A DNA stretch of 50,717 nucleotides from Nitrosomonas sp. Nm33 (GCF_900107265.1 NZ_FNPJ01000014.1:1-50717); one strand, 5' to 3'. Positions 1-8,127 are shown, numbered from the stretch's first letter. The notes: generated by a model from the sequence alone, not told the origin. Program-made: numbers and translations.

Positions 1-222
1 ATCAGTAGCAAAACACCACGTCAAGTCAATACCAGAGCGAAAGCAGCCATGATGGTGGCTGTAGCGCGGCATATTGCCTGTGTTCCGGCATCGCGTCAGT
101 ATTATGACAAAAAACGCGCCGAGGGCAAAAAACACAATCAAGCAATTCGAGCTCTAGGCCGCCATTTGGTAAGGGTCATCTGGTCAATGACCAAGCAAGG
201 GAGAAAATACGAAACTCGGTAA
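1..222 (+). CDS. IS110-family transposase, C-terminal end (partial)
   Basis: Frame 1 is open from the first base of the window to a TAA at 220-222 and encodes 73 residues. They include the motif YYDKKRAEGKKHNQAIRALG, which fits the C-terminal part of IS110-type (DEDD/serine, transposase_20 domain) transposases that move elements by a bridge-RNA-guided reaction. The start and catalytic N-terminal domain lie outside the window, so I cannot tell whether the gene is intact. IS110 elements lack classic terminal inverted repeats, so the element's right end cannot be set from sequence alone; it should lie shortly after the stop codon. Confidence 0.75.
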   Translation: MSSKTPRQVNTRAKAAMMVAVARHIACVPASRQYYDKKRAEGKKHNQAIRALGRHLVRVIWSMTKQGRKYETR

Positions 223-262
223 ATAGATTACAAAAATCGCTTGAAAATTTAAATGGGATGTT

Positions 263-373
263 CAGTCATTGTATATTGCAAAATGAACGAATTAACCGAT
301 TAATAATACTGTAATGAACATTATATTTGAGATAGATTTGCCTTTAGTGTTTCTAGCAAAAGATGATAGTGAT
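263..373 (+). repeat. Truncated copy of a small inverted-repeat element
   Basis: This block matches 424-535 closely. Both begin CAGTCATTG, share the blocks AATGAACATTATATTTGAGA and AAAGATGATAGTGAT, and differ by scattered substitutions. The offset between copies is about 161 bases. This copy lacks the right-hand inverted end present in the downstream copy, so it is read as truncated. It starts about 40 bases after the transposase stop codon. Confidence 0.7.
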
Positions 374-414
374 TACCCCTAAGGCAGTAGGCATAACATA
401 GTCAGAAAAGGTGC

Positions 415-572
415 AAAAGGTGTCAGTCATTGCATCTTGCAGAATGAACGAATTAACTGACTAACAGTACTATAATGAACATTATATTTGAGATAGATTT
501 TGCCTTTGTCGTTTCTAGTAAAAGATGATAGTGATATGCACTTCATGCACTATACAATGACTGATACCTTTT
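415..572 (+). mobile_element. 158-bp MITE-like element with 18-bp terminal inverted repeats
   Basis: The left end AAAAGGTGTCAGTCATTG (415-432) is matched by the right end CAATGACTGATACCTTTT (555-572). The reverse complement of the right end differs from the left end at a single base. The interior is non-coding and AT-rich, and most of it is repeated upstream at 263-373. Size, inverted ends and lack of coding potential fit a miniature inverted-repeat element. No clear target-site duplication was seen, so a non-autonomous transposon is an inference. It sits downstream of the minus-strand DUF2971 gene. Confidence 0.6.
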
Positions 573-622
573 ATGTACTTGATCATGTATGGCTCTCCTA
601 AGTGATGACGATATTGCACGCC

Positions 623-1486
623 TCACTGCCGTACCCTGCCTAAGGCCGTCTGGGTCTGGTATATCGGCCGTGGCTGTGCCATTGCAGATCGTGCGATGCG
701 ATCTATGTATGAGCCAGCAACGTTGCGAACAACGTTTTCAAACCAAGATGGTGCCGTTGGACTAAGCACGATGGCATCTAGGAGAATATCAAGATTCACA
801 TCAACGTACAGCTCCGGCGGAGCCAGCGGCTCGGGAAATCTCTCGTTGATGAGAAGCACCCGCAGCTCTCGTTCATATTCATACCATGGCTGCTTGTGAA
901 GGCACTGATCCACATTGGTCTGGGCGGCCGATACGACTCTGAGCTGACCGACGTCTTTTTTCTCGGTGGGGAAGTGTCCAGAACTGTCGTAGTAGGAAAC
1001 CATGCCAATGTCAATTGAACGCTTGTCCGCTATGGAAGCCTTCAGGCGCTCTACTGTCGTGCGAATTGCGATTCCTTCAGCGGAAGGTGCGTACACCTGC
1101 CACATTGCGTGGGACTCAGATGAGTCATGGCGCCAACAGCAAACTGCTTGTGCCGCCATGTGCCGCATTTCAAGGTCAAGTACGTGCCTGTTGTACTTTT
1201 CCAGCTCAGCACGTTGAGTCGCATAGTGCGCCAATACTGCTTGTTGCACTTCCTCGGGCTGGCCGACTAAGGCTCCTGAGCGAGAAGGGTCTAGGGTGCT
1301 TGGGTCTGTGAGTCCAAATATCGGACTAATATTGGAATATTCATGCGGGTCAAGCATCTGCAGCTTGTCTAGTCGGCAGAAGTACAGCTGCTTGCGTTGA
1401 AGGAGGTCTACGAACTTGGAAAAGGATACGTAGCGCCATAACAGCGCCTCATCAGCGGGAACCTTCCCATGGCTTGCTCTATACAT
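623..1486 (-). CDS. DUF2971 domain protein
   Basis: This is a 287-residue protein of the DUF2971 type. The N-terminal block around residues 16-45 (LWRYVSFSKFVDLLQRKQLY, then FCRLDKLQMLDPHE) and the central block CCWRHDSSESHAMWQVYAPS near 115-135 are the hallmarks I recognise. The biochemical role of the family is not established. Its members are common in accessory and defence-rich regions, so a role there is possible but not shown. The gene appears GC-richer than the flanking DNA, it follows a VOC gene on the same strand, and an IS110 remnant lies close by. This suggests acquisition by transfer. The ATG at 1486 has no strong Shine-Dalgarno sequence. Confidence 0.75.
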   Translation of the reverse strand: MYRASHGKVPADEALLWRYVSFSKFVDLLQRKQLYFCRLDKLQMLDPHEYSNISPIFGLTDPSTLDPSRSGALVGQPEEVQQAVLAHYATQRAELEKYNRHVLDLEMRHMAAQAVCCWRHDSSESHAMWQVYAPSAEGIAIRTTVERLKASIADKRSIDIGMVSYYDSSGHFPTEKKDVGQLRVVSAAQTNVDQCLHKQPWYEYERELRVLLINERFPEPLAPPELYVDVNLDILLDAIVLSPTAPSWFENVVRNVAGSYIDRIARSAMAQPRPIYQTQTALGRVRQ

Positions 1487-1536
1487 GCATTCAGGACAAC
1501 GTTCTAATGCGGCCTAATAGAATTAAACGTCCGAAA

Positions 1537-1556
1537 TGACGCAATATATTACGTCA
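1537..1556. promoter_or_regulatory. 20-bp near-perfect palindrome upstream of the DUF2971 gene
   Basis: The sequence TGACGCAATATATTACGTCA is self-complementary apart from one mismatched pair. It ends about 51 bases before the DUF2971 start codon. Dyad symmetry of this length in an AT-rich upstream region is typical of an operator for a dimeric repressor or activator. No cognate regulator is visible nearby, so the function is inferred. Confidence 0.4.
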
Positions 1557-1762
1557 AAAATGAAATCTAACACGGCAAATTGCATACTATCTCTTTATGT
1601 TTTATAAAATTACGTCGATTTAGTTTTCATCATAACAAAATTTGCTAGATCCACAAATATGATGAATAGATCATGATTTTTGGACCAGATACACTACAAA
1701 CTGCACACCTTATACATTTCTACCAGGCAAATGCCATTTCATTTGCGATGTTGAGAATCCTA

Positions 1763-2140
1763 CTAGCGCGCTTCGGGATCGGACTGAAAGAGTCCGAACG
1801 TATTTCCATCAGTGTCAATAAAGTATGCTTGCCAACACACGCCAGGAACCGCGAATTTCGGTAACGCGACTTGGCCACCAAGCGATGCTATTTTGTCAGC
1901 TAATGTGTCGATGTCTACCACTTCGACTGAGCACACGTATGCGTTTGTTCCACACTCCTGCGGTGGCGTCAGAGCTGGCCGATGAAGTAAACCGCCTCGA
2001 ATCCCATCAGTCTCAATGCGCCAGTATGGAATCGGTATATTCTCATCCTTCGTAAACCGCCACCCGAAAATCTCTCGATAGAAGTTCACTGCAGCTTCTG
2101 GATGAGCGGATTGGATTTCAAAATATGAAATAGTATTCAC
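1763..2140 (-). CDS. VOC-fold (glyoxalase/bleomycin resistance-like) protein
   Basis: This 125-residue protein has the vicinal oxygen chelate fold pattern: FEIQSAHPEAAVNFYREIFGW at the N-terminus, YWRIETDGIRGGLL in the middle, and the typical ending DTDGNTFGLFQSD. Single-module members are usually metal-dependent lyases, dioxygenases or small-molecule resistance proteins; the substrate cannot be read from sequence. The start is a GTG at 2140, supported by a GGAGG Shine-Dalgarno about 7 bases upstream. A copy of the 103-bp repeat begins only 28 bases upstream of the start, so the promoter must lie in or beyond that repeat. A stretch of about 276 bases separates it from the DUF2971 gene on the same strand. 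Confidence 0.8.
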   Translation of the reverse strand: MNTISYFEIQSAHPEAAVNFYREIFGWRFTKDENIPIPYWRIETDGIRGGLLHRPALTPPQECGTNAYVCSVEVVDIDTLADKIASLGGQVALPKFAVPGVCWQAYFIDTDGNTFGLFQSDPEAR

Positions 2141-2168
2141 AGCTTCCTCCGTGTTGGCCTAACAAGTA

Positions 2169-2271
2169 ATTTCATTTCTAAATCAAACATGACGCGAAGG
2201 CGAGCCGCAGACAGTATGAATAATACGGCAAGGTGAAGCCGACAAAATCAGGTTTGATTTAGAAATGGAAT
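2169..2271 (+). mobile_element. 103-bp TIR repeat, copy 1
   Basis: Forward-orientation copy of the intergenic family. Its ends read ATTTCATTTCTAAATCAAAC and GTTTGATTTAGAAATGGAAT, and the core is GCCGCAGACAGTATGAATAA. It lies immediately upstream of the GTG start of the VOC gene. Confidence 0.85.
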
Positions 2272-2728
2272 AACTATATGGTTTTCGTATATTTTCTAAA
2301 CTTTTGACATTAACATCAACAAAGTTGTTATGTTTGTCGGGCCCTTTCCAGCTGGCAATAGCAGGGAACTATGTATTCGCTCCAATCCCATTAAGGGAAA
2401 AAAATTCACCTTGCATTTACGGATAAAGTCCTTATAGCAGTTTTTAGGCTAGAAAGTGATTTTACGCAAGCCAACCATTTTTTAAGATCATTTTCTAAAC
2501 CCAAAAAGTAGCATCACATCGGCTTTTAACGTCGTTCATACTGGATTCGAGTAAATTGTTAACTCAATTTGCATAAATTGTCTCCTTACGACCACATAAG
2601 AAAACTACTATAAAACATAGTATTAATTAAATTTACTAACTTTTATGTAGCTGAGCAGAGACATTCAGATTTCTTTCTTATTTTTAAAGAAAACAAAAGT
2701 AACTGATTCTCTTAGCATAAATATTTTT

Positions 2729-2744
2729 TGGCATAGATATTGCC
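2729..2744 (+). promoter_or_regulatory. Candidate sigma-54 (RpoN) promoter
   Basis: TGGCATAGATATTGCC fits the RpoN -24/-12 pattern TGGCAY-N5-TTGC. GG and GC are separated by exactly 10 bases, which is the invariant spacing. A start about 12 bases downstream would give a transcript leader of roughly 100 bases ahead of the CAP-domain gene at 2859. No enhancer-binding protein gene is visible in the window, so this is a sequence-only call. Confidence 0.5.
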
Positions 2745-2760
2745 TTTTGTAGAAGGAGAC

Positions 2761-2818
2761 TAAAGAGTTTTGCTCTATAAGCAAAAAGCTAAAACTGCTT
2801 TTAGAACAATACTCTTTA
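2761..2818 (+). promoter_or_regulatory. Structured leader: outer stem with inner hairpins
   Basis: TAAAGAGT (2761-2768) pairs perfectly with ACTCTTTA (2811-2818). Inside, TTTGCT (2769-2774) pairs with AGCAAA (2780-2785), and AAGC (2786-2789) can pair with GCTT (2797-2800). Together these give a possible three-way junction in the 5' leader of the CAP-domain gene. It matches no riboswitch class I can name. Chance folding in AT-rich DNA is possible. Confidence 0.35.
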
Positions 2819-2858
2819 CTCTTTAAATTCTACAAATCCAAAAAATGGAGTCACATTT

Positions 2859-4172
2859 ATGTCTCAAGCAAATGCTTATGAGCAATACATGCTGGAACTT
2901 ATTAATGCTGAACGTGCTAAGGTTGGTGCTCAACCTCTCGCCTTCGATGGTGATCTGAATGAAGCGGCAGAAAATCATAGCAGCTGGATGATCGCAACCG
3001 ACACTTTCTCTCACACAGGCGCAGGTGGATCAAGCGCTGGTGATCGTATGGGAGCAGCAGGTTACACATTCTCCGGCGCTTGGACCTGGGGAGAAAATAT
3101 CGGCTGGAGGAGCACCAGCGCACCGGCTGGTCTGGTAGATGAAGTGGAGCAATTACACACCTCGTTGATGAATTCATCTGGTCATAGGGCCAATATCTTA
3201 AATGACAATTTCCGTGAAATTGGGGTTGGTCTAGAAGTTGGTCCGTACAGCAGTTACGAAGGTGCTTTCGTTACGCAAGATTTTGCCAAAACGGCAACAA
3301 ATCCTTTTCTGACAGGGGTTGCATTTGATGACTTGGATGGCGATAAGCATTACGATATCAATGAAGGGTTAGGCAACTTTACTGTGAGTGCCAAAAATAA
3401 TGCAACTGGCATTGTCACAACGACACAGACCAGCTCAGCTGGCGGTTATGAATTGGAGCTCGCTTCTGGAAACTATACAGTCAGTTTTGCTGGTAACGGA
3501 TTTACTACAACCACTCAGCAAGTTAGCATCGGTAGCAAGAATATCAAGCAGGATCTGATTGATCCAGTCACGGGTGATAGTACGCCCGTTCCTGTACCAG
3601 CACCAACTCCCGGGCCAACACCAACTCCTGTACCAGCACCGACTCCTGAACCAGCACCAGCTTCTGAGCCAACTCCAGCTCCTGAATCAACACCAGCTCC
3701 TGTACCAGCAGCAACTTCTGAGTCAATATCAACTTCTGAGCCAACACCGACTCCTGAATCAACACCCACTACTGAACCAACACCAGCTCCTGAACCCAAT
3801 ACGGTCACTGATAACTCATCGAATCCGGATACGCTGGTCACTCCTCCTGACGATAATGTAATCCCAGGTTCGGGAGGAAATAATAACAATGTCGTAAATA
3901 ACGATCTTACTGGTAAAGAAGGAAACGACACCTTTGGCTTTTATACATTGGGTCATTTCCAAGTGAATGATTTTACTATTGGTGAAGATTACTTATTCTT
4001 TGATTCTGGAAAATTTGGAATCAATAGTATCGAGCAACTCGTTTCATTTATTACAAATATTAATCAAACAACGGATGGTACTACTATTGAGTTTGGCCAA
4101 GATGCGTCTATTAATCTAGTTGGTATCAATTTGAATGATATTACCGCAGGTACGATTATCTTTGATCTCTGA
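2859..4172 (+). CDS. CAP/SCP-domain protein with Pro/Thr/Glu linker, likely exported
   Basis: This is a 437-residue modular protein. Residues ~5-145 form a CAP (SCP/PR-1-like) domain with H52 (FSH), the GEN motif at 78-80 and H109 in GHRANIL, the usual pocket residues. Residues ~150-232 resemble an SdrD-B/carboxypeptidase-regulatory-like beta module (GVAFDDLDGDKHYDINEG). Residues ~241-315 are a Pro/Thr/Glu/Ala repeat linker. The C-terminal ~100 residues contain GKEGNDTFGFY and end in IIFDL. There is no N-terminal signal peptide, and the acidic GND-like C-terminal region suggests type I secretion, but that is inference because no ABC exporter is nearby. A TGGAG motif precedes the ATG. CAP proteins are often extracellular and of unknown activity. 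Confidence 0.8.
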   Translation: MSQANAYEQYMLELINAERAKVGAQPLAFDGDLNEAAENHSSWMIATDTFSHTGAGGSSAGDRMGAAGYTFSGAWTWGENIGWRSTSAPAGLVDEVEQLHTSLMNSSGHRANILNDNFREIGVGLEVGPYSSYEGAFVTQDFAKTATNPFLTGVAFDDLDGDKHYDINEGLGNFTVSAKNNATGIVTTTQTSSAGGYELELASGNYTVSFAGNGFTTTTQQVSIGSKNIKQDLIDPVTGDSTPVPVPAPTPGPTPTPVPAPTPEPAPASEPTPAPESTPAPVPAATSESISTSEPTPTPESTPTTEPTPAPEPNTVTDNSSNPDTLVTPPDDNVIPGSGGNNNNVVNNDLTGKEGNDTFGFYTLGHFQVNDFTIGEDYLFFDSGKFGINSIEQLVSFITNINQTTDGTTIEFGQDASINLVGINLNDITAGTIIFDL

Positions 4173-4210
4173 TCACCCAGGTAAAAATTAACATGTGAAA
4201 CTCCTCCGTA

Positions 4211-4260
4211 AACAGACTACAATTTAACAGAAGTTAGATTGTGGTCTGTTCTTTTTTCTA
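4211..4260 (+). terminator. Rho-independent terminator after the CAP-domain gene
   Basis: AACAGACTACAAT (4211-4223) pairs with ATTGTGGTCTGTT (4238-4250), with one G-T type wobble, and is followed by CTTTTTTC. It ends just before the converging prfB stop codon, so it may serve both strands. Confidence 0.8.
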
Positions 4261-4263
4261 AAT

Positions 4264-5377
4264 TTAGACAGCATCAACACCCTGTTTCAAACTGGCTTCG
4301 ATAAAATCATCCAGATCGCCATCAAGTACTGCTTGCGTGTTGCCGATTTCAACATTAGTCCGTAAATCCTTAATGCGAGATTGATCCAGCACATAGGAAC
4401 GGATCTGATAACCCCATGCGATATCAGTCTTAGCATCCTCTACCGCTTGCTTGGTCTCATTACGCTTCCGCAATTCTGCCTCGTAGAGACGTGATTTCAG
4501 CATGGCCATGGCATCTGCTCTATTCCGATGCTGGGATCGACCACTTTGGCATTGCACCACGATATTGGTAGGAAGATGGGTAATCCGGACAGCCGAGTCG
4601 GTCTTATTGATATGCTGACCACCTGCTCCAGATGCTCGGAAGGTATCCACACGCAAATCTGCTGGGTTGATGTCAATCTCGATACTATCATCGACTTCCG
4701 GGTAAACGAATACACTGGCAAAAGAGGTATGACGGCGGTTACCCGAATCAAACGGTGATTTACGCACCAGGCGATGTACTCCTGTTTCGGTCCGTAAATA
4801 GCCATAGGCATAATCACCCGTCACTTTGAGCGTGGCACTTTTAATTCCTGCGATGTCGCCCGCAGACTCTTCAAGCACCTCTACTGCAAAATCGCGGCGC
4901 TCGCAATAGCGTAAATACATTCTTTCCAACATGGATGCCCAATCTTGGGCCTCTGTACCCCCTGAACCAGATTGAATATCGACAAAACAATTGCTGGGAT
5001 CCATAGGATTTGAAAACATGCGGCGGAACTCCATATCCGCTACCTTCTTCTCGAGTTGCGCGACGTCAGATACAATGCTTTGCAAAGTTGCTTCGTCATT
5101 TTCTTCTTTCGCAATCTGCAGTAATTCATCGGCATCCTGTAACTGCCTGTCGATCGCCTCAAGCATCGATACCACACTTTCCAGCATTTTTTTCTCGCGC
5201 CCTAGCTCCTGAGCACGCTGAGCATCGCTCCAGACTGCTGGATCTTCTGCCTGCCGCGTGACTTCAGTCAGGCGTAGCTTCTTATTATCGAAGTCAAAGA
5301 TACCTCCGCAATGATTTTTCTCGATCACTGAGATCGGCGAGGTCATGAATCAGGCTATTGAGTTGTTCTACTTCCAT
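4264..5377 (-). CDS. prfB: Peptide chain release factor 2, with programmed +1 frameshift
   Basis: RF2 recognises UGA and UAA and triggers peptide release at the ribosome. The SPF specificity tripeptide (RKSPFDSG) and the catalytic GGQ loop ([15 protein letters not shown]) are present. The gene starts at the ATG at 5377, giving [18 protein letters not shown] and so on. After 27 codons it meets an in-frame TGA at 5296-5294 inside CTTTGAC (5299-5293), preceded by GGAGG three bases before the CTT. This is the classic autoregulatory slip site. Ribosomes shift +1 and continue as [12 protein letters not shown], giving 370 residues. A simple ORF call starts at 5346 in the shifted frame, and its first 17 residues are not real. 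Confidence 0.93.
5293..5304 (-). promoter_or_regulatory. prfB: prfB programmed frameshift site
   Basis: Reading the minus strand, GGAGG TAT CTT TGA C gives an internal Shine-Dalgarno, the slippery CUU and the UGA stop in poor context (followed by C). It has the same arrangement and spacing as the Escherichia coli prfB element. When RF2 is scarce the UGA is decoded slowly and the ribosome slips forward. Confidence 0.93.
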
Positions 5378-5893
5378 ACGTTTACAATCCAAAATATATA
5401 ATCAAAGAAATATTGTAGCGCTTATTGAGTCAATTTGCCTGATTACAAGATAAACCCAGTTCCTGACTGTATCAAGCCGACTAGATTGATACTATTAAGA
5501 TTTACCAGGGTATCCGGCGCATATCCTGCCAAAGTAACAACTGTTAATTACCTTCCTCCAGCCTCTGCATCGTAAACACCAAAATTACTTAATCGAAAAT
5601 TTTTGTTGTTTCTTCATATCATTAGCATCAATCTTCAAAAATTCTGGGCAAGCATAAATTTTCTAGTACAACAATAAATAATTTAGCTCTATCATATTTG
5701 GCCAAATGAGAAACGATTGTTATGATATTAAATCTGGTGTTCCTCATTGCAATGAGTTACACAATTTGATTCCAATAGTTGGGAAAGTTTGTGAAATCTG
5801 AAACAAAGCTAATCTAATAACGTTCAGTCTGAGCTAAATGTTCTCTAGCCGAAATCAAAATGCTATTGAACAACCTTAAAAAAGATAACAAAG
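5378..5893. other. Intergenic region between prfB and rlpA
   Basis: This is 516 bases, AT-rich, between divergent genes. It should hold promoters for both, but I could not pick confident -35/-10 pairs. A perfect 12-bp palindrome ATTTGGCCAAAT lies at 5696-5707. No ORF with protein features was seen. Confidence 0.5.
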
Positions 5894-6499
5894 GTGATGA
5901 TGACGATAATAGAATCAAGATTCAGTCTACTTAAAACAAAAACAAATCCAGTTTATGAACTATTTACGATCAAGTTTATAGAATTGCGAACGACTAGCAA
6001 GCTACCACGTTCAAGCACTACTGGGATATTGATATTGCTGCTCGTCTTTTTATTCAGTGGCTGTTCTACTCCCACAAAAACTCCTACCTCATCAGTATCC
6101 CGGACCAAGCAAGCTGCACCCTATAAAAATAATGCATCGTACAATAGACCCTATAAAGTAGGAGGTAAAACATATTATCCAATGTCCTCAGCAGCAGGTT
6201 ATCGTGAGAAAGGAATTGCTTCATGGTATGGCAAAGAATCGGGTAATCGAACTGCGATGGGTACACGTTTTAATCCGCAAGGGCTGACTGCTGCACATAA
6301 GACCCTCCCCTTGCCCACCAAAGTAAGGGTTACCAATCTTAGTAATGGCCGTACCGTCGATGTCGTTGTCAACGATCGTGGTCCTTTCAAAAGAAACAGA
6401 TTAATTGACCTATCACATGGTGCGGCTAAAAAGATTGGTTTACATGGTCTTGGTCAAGTAAGGGTAGAATACCTTGAGAGTCTAGCCAGCAATCCATAA
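5894..6499 (+). CDS. rlpA: RlpA-like septal ring lytic transglycosylase (lipoprotein)
   Basis: The C-terminal part (residues ~105-196) is a double-psi beta-barrel domain of the RlpA family, with GIASWYGKESGNRTAMGTRF, LPLPTKVRVTNLSNGRTVDV and VNDRGPF. RlpA cleaves denuded peptidoglycan strands at the division septum or is an inert relative. A hydrophobic stretch ending LFLFSGC places a lipobox cysteine at residue ~57, so the product is probably an outer-membrane lipoprotein. The N-terminus before it is unusually long. The start cluster GTG-ATG-ATG at 5894-5902 follows an AAAGG motif, so any of the three could serve; a TTG at 5984 would give a conventional signal length but lacks a Shine-Dalgarno. 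There is no SPOR domain, unlike many RlpA proteins. Confidence 0.8.
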   Translation: MMMTIIESRFSLLKTKTNPVYELFTIKFIELRTTSKLPRSSTTGILILLLVFLFSGCSTPTKTPTSSVSRTKQAAPYKNNASYNRPYKVGGKTYYPMSSAAGYREKGIASWYGKESGNRTAMGTRFNPQGLTAAHKTLPLPTKVRVTNLSNGRTVDVVVNDRGPFKRNRLIDLSHGAAKKIGLHGLGQVRVEYLESLASNP

Positions 6500-6560
6500 C
6501 AGCCTGGTTTCACGGGAACTATCATTCAGGAGAGTTACCGCCATAGTATTGATATTTTGC

Positions 6561-6575
6561 CGTCTTGCTAAGACG
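6561..6575 (+). terminator. Short hairpin after rlpA
   Basis: CGTCTT GCT AAGACG forms a 6-bp perfect stem with a 3-base loop, 62 bases after the rlpA stop. No T-run follows on the plus strand, so terminator function is uncertain. Confidence 0.3.
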
Positions 6576-6714
6576 AAATAAAATATTCATCTAAATGAAG
6601 CACATAAAAGGTATTATTCAGCTTACGGGTAGCTATTTATTTCAGGATATAAACTGCTACTTTCTAATAAGCATTACTGAAAGATTTTAAATCGAGGTTA
6701 TTTAAGGAGGACAC

Positions 6715-7992
6715 TTGGAGCGCGGATTCTTTACGATAATGGCGGCACAATTTTTTTCGTCATTAGCTGATAATGCATTATTGGTAGTAGCGATCGCGCT
6801 ATTAACTGACTTGCATGCCCCCGCTTTTCTTACCCCCATGCTCAAATTCGTATTTGTGCTGTTCTATGTTATCCTGGCACCCTTTGTTGGTGCATTTGCT
6901 GATTCCATGGCTAAGGGGCGGGTCATGCTTATCAGCAACTCGATTAAAATCGTTGGCTGTGCCCTTCTGTTCCTTGCCATGCATCAGTATTTTGCGCTTG
7001 GAGCCTATGCTATAGTGGGGTTGGGTGCAGCTGCTTATTCTCCTGCAAAGTACGGCATATTGACTGAGTTGTTGCCACCGGAAAAATTGGTCATTGCCAA
7101 CGGCTGGATTGAAGGATTAACTGTAGCGTCTATCGTACTTGGCACAGTGTTTGGTGGGCTTCTCATCACCCCAGCCATTTCGTCTGTCTTGCTATCGCTT
7201 GATTTTCCTTTCATTGATATAGGGCTATTAAATACACCAATAGAAGTAGCTCTTCTGCTTGTTGCAGTGTGTTATATGATTGCAGCCACTTTTAATTTAT
7301 TCATACCCAATACAGGGATTGATCATCGAATACTCAGAAAGAATCCGTCATTTCTGATCCACGAATTTGCACATTGCGTCAAGTTATTATGGACCGACAA
7401 GCTTGGACAAATCTCGCTTGCTGTCACAACTTTGTTCTGGGGAGCAGGCGCCACTTTGCAGTTTATTGTTTTGAAATGGGCTGATATCGCACTTGGCTTT
7501 CCACTCAATGAAGCGGCGCAATTACAAGGTGTAGTGGCACTCGGCATTGCGCTCGGAGCGGTCTTGGCTGCTAAATTAATCACTCTGCGCGATTCAGCAA
7601 AAGTCATTCCACTCGGTATTGCCATGGGCTTAGTCGTTATGATAATGATTACTGTGCGAGATTTATGGATTGCGATTGTGTTGCTTATTTTGATCGGTAG
7701 TCTGGCTGGTTTTTTTGTGGTACCAATGAATGCCCTACTACAGCATCGCGGATATATTTTAATGGGCGCCGGTCATTCGATCGCAGTGCAGAATTTCAAC
7801 GAGAATCTCAGTATTCTTGTCATGATATCGCTGTATGCGCTGCTCATCATGCTGGATGTGCATATTTATGTTGTAATTGCGCTATTTGGTTTATTTGTGG
7901 CTGTGACCATGATTCTCATCCATAAATGGCACCTGTTTAATCAAAGCAAGCAGGATTCACTTCATATGATTGGTATGCATAAAATACATTGA
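6715..7992 (+). CDS. lplT: Lysophospholipid transporter LplT-like MFS protein
   Basis: This is a 425-residue polytopic membrane protein of the major facilitator type. Family-specific stretches include AQFFSSLADNALL at the N-terminus, LAPFVGAFADSMAKGRVM and GAAAYSPAKYGILTELLPP, which match LplT. LplT flips lysophospholipids across the inner membrane for reacylation, in enterobacteria by the neighbouring Aas enzyme. No aas gene is adjacent here, so the acyltransferase partner must be elsewhere. The start is a TTG at 6715 with a strong AGGAGG four bases upstream. The gene ends in a 103-bp repeat copy shared with the converging uracil-DNA glycosylase gene. Confidence 0.85.
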   Translation: MERGFFTIMAAQFFSSLADNALLVVAIALLTDLHAPAFLTPMLKFVFVLFYVILAPFVGAFADSMAKGRVMLISNSIKIVGCALLFLAMHQYFALGAYAIVGLGAAAYSPAKYGILTELLPPEKLVIANGWIEGLTVASIVLGTVFGGLLITPAISSVLLSLDFPFIDIGLLNTPIEVALLLVAVCYMIAATFNLFIPNTGIDHRILRKNPSFLIHEFAHCVKLLWTDKLGQISLAVTTLFWGAGATLQFIVLKWADIALGFPLNEAAQLQGVVALGIALGAVLAAKLITLRDSAKVIPLGIAMGLVVMIMITVRDLWIAIVLLILIGSLAGFFVVPMNALLQHRGYILMGAGHSIAVQNFNENLSILVMISLYALLIMLDVHIYVVIALFGLFVAVTMILIHKWHLFNQSKQDSLHMIGMHKIH

Positions 7993-8005
7993 TGATTATC
8001 ATGTA

Positions 8006-8108
8006 ATTCCATTTCCAAATCAGAAATGACGCAAGAGCGAACCACAGACAGTATAAATAATACGGCAAGGAGAAGCCGACAAAGTCAGGTTTGATCTAGA
8101 AATGGAAT
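8006..8108 (+). mobile_element. 103-bp TIR repeat, copy 2
   Basis: Forward-orientation copy starting ATTCCATTTCCAAATCAGAA and ending CTAGAAATGGAAT. It lies between the converging lplT and udg genes and may act as a bidirectional terminator through its hairpin. Confidence 0.88.
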
Positions 8109-8127
8109 AACTGCTTTACCGAGAAAA

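Larger units (their letters stand above)
2272..2858. other. AT-rich intergenic region upstream of the CAP-domain gene
   Basis: This is 587 bases without a credible gene. The last ~130 bases hold the candidate sigma-54 promoter and the structured leader listed separately. The remainder is AT-rich and I saw no tRNA, repeat copy or ORF with protein-like features. Confidence 0.6.

Noticed and set aside
2141-2165. GTTAGGC on the minus strand just before the VOC gene, like an integron attC core site
   Set aside because: VOC genes are common integron cassettes, but no matching RYYYAAC partner or folded attC is present, and nothing similar precedes the DUF2971 gene. A lone 7-base match is expected by chance.
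3515-3931. Long alternative frames across the CAP-protein linker
   Set aside because: They are shadows of the Pro/Thr/Glu repeat; low-complexity DNA keeps several frames open.
4264-5346. prfB start at 5346 giving [12 protein letters not shown]
   Set aside because: This is the shifted frame read upstream of the slip site; RF2 homology resumes only at DFDNKK, and the real N-terminus is in the other frame from 5377.
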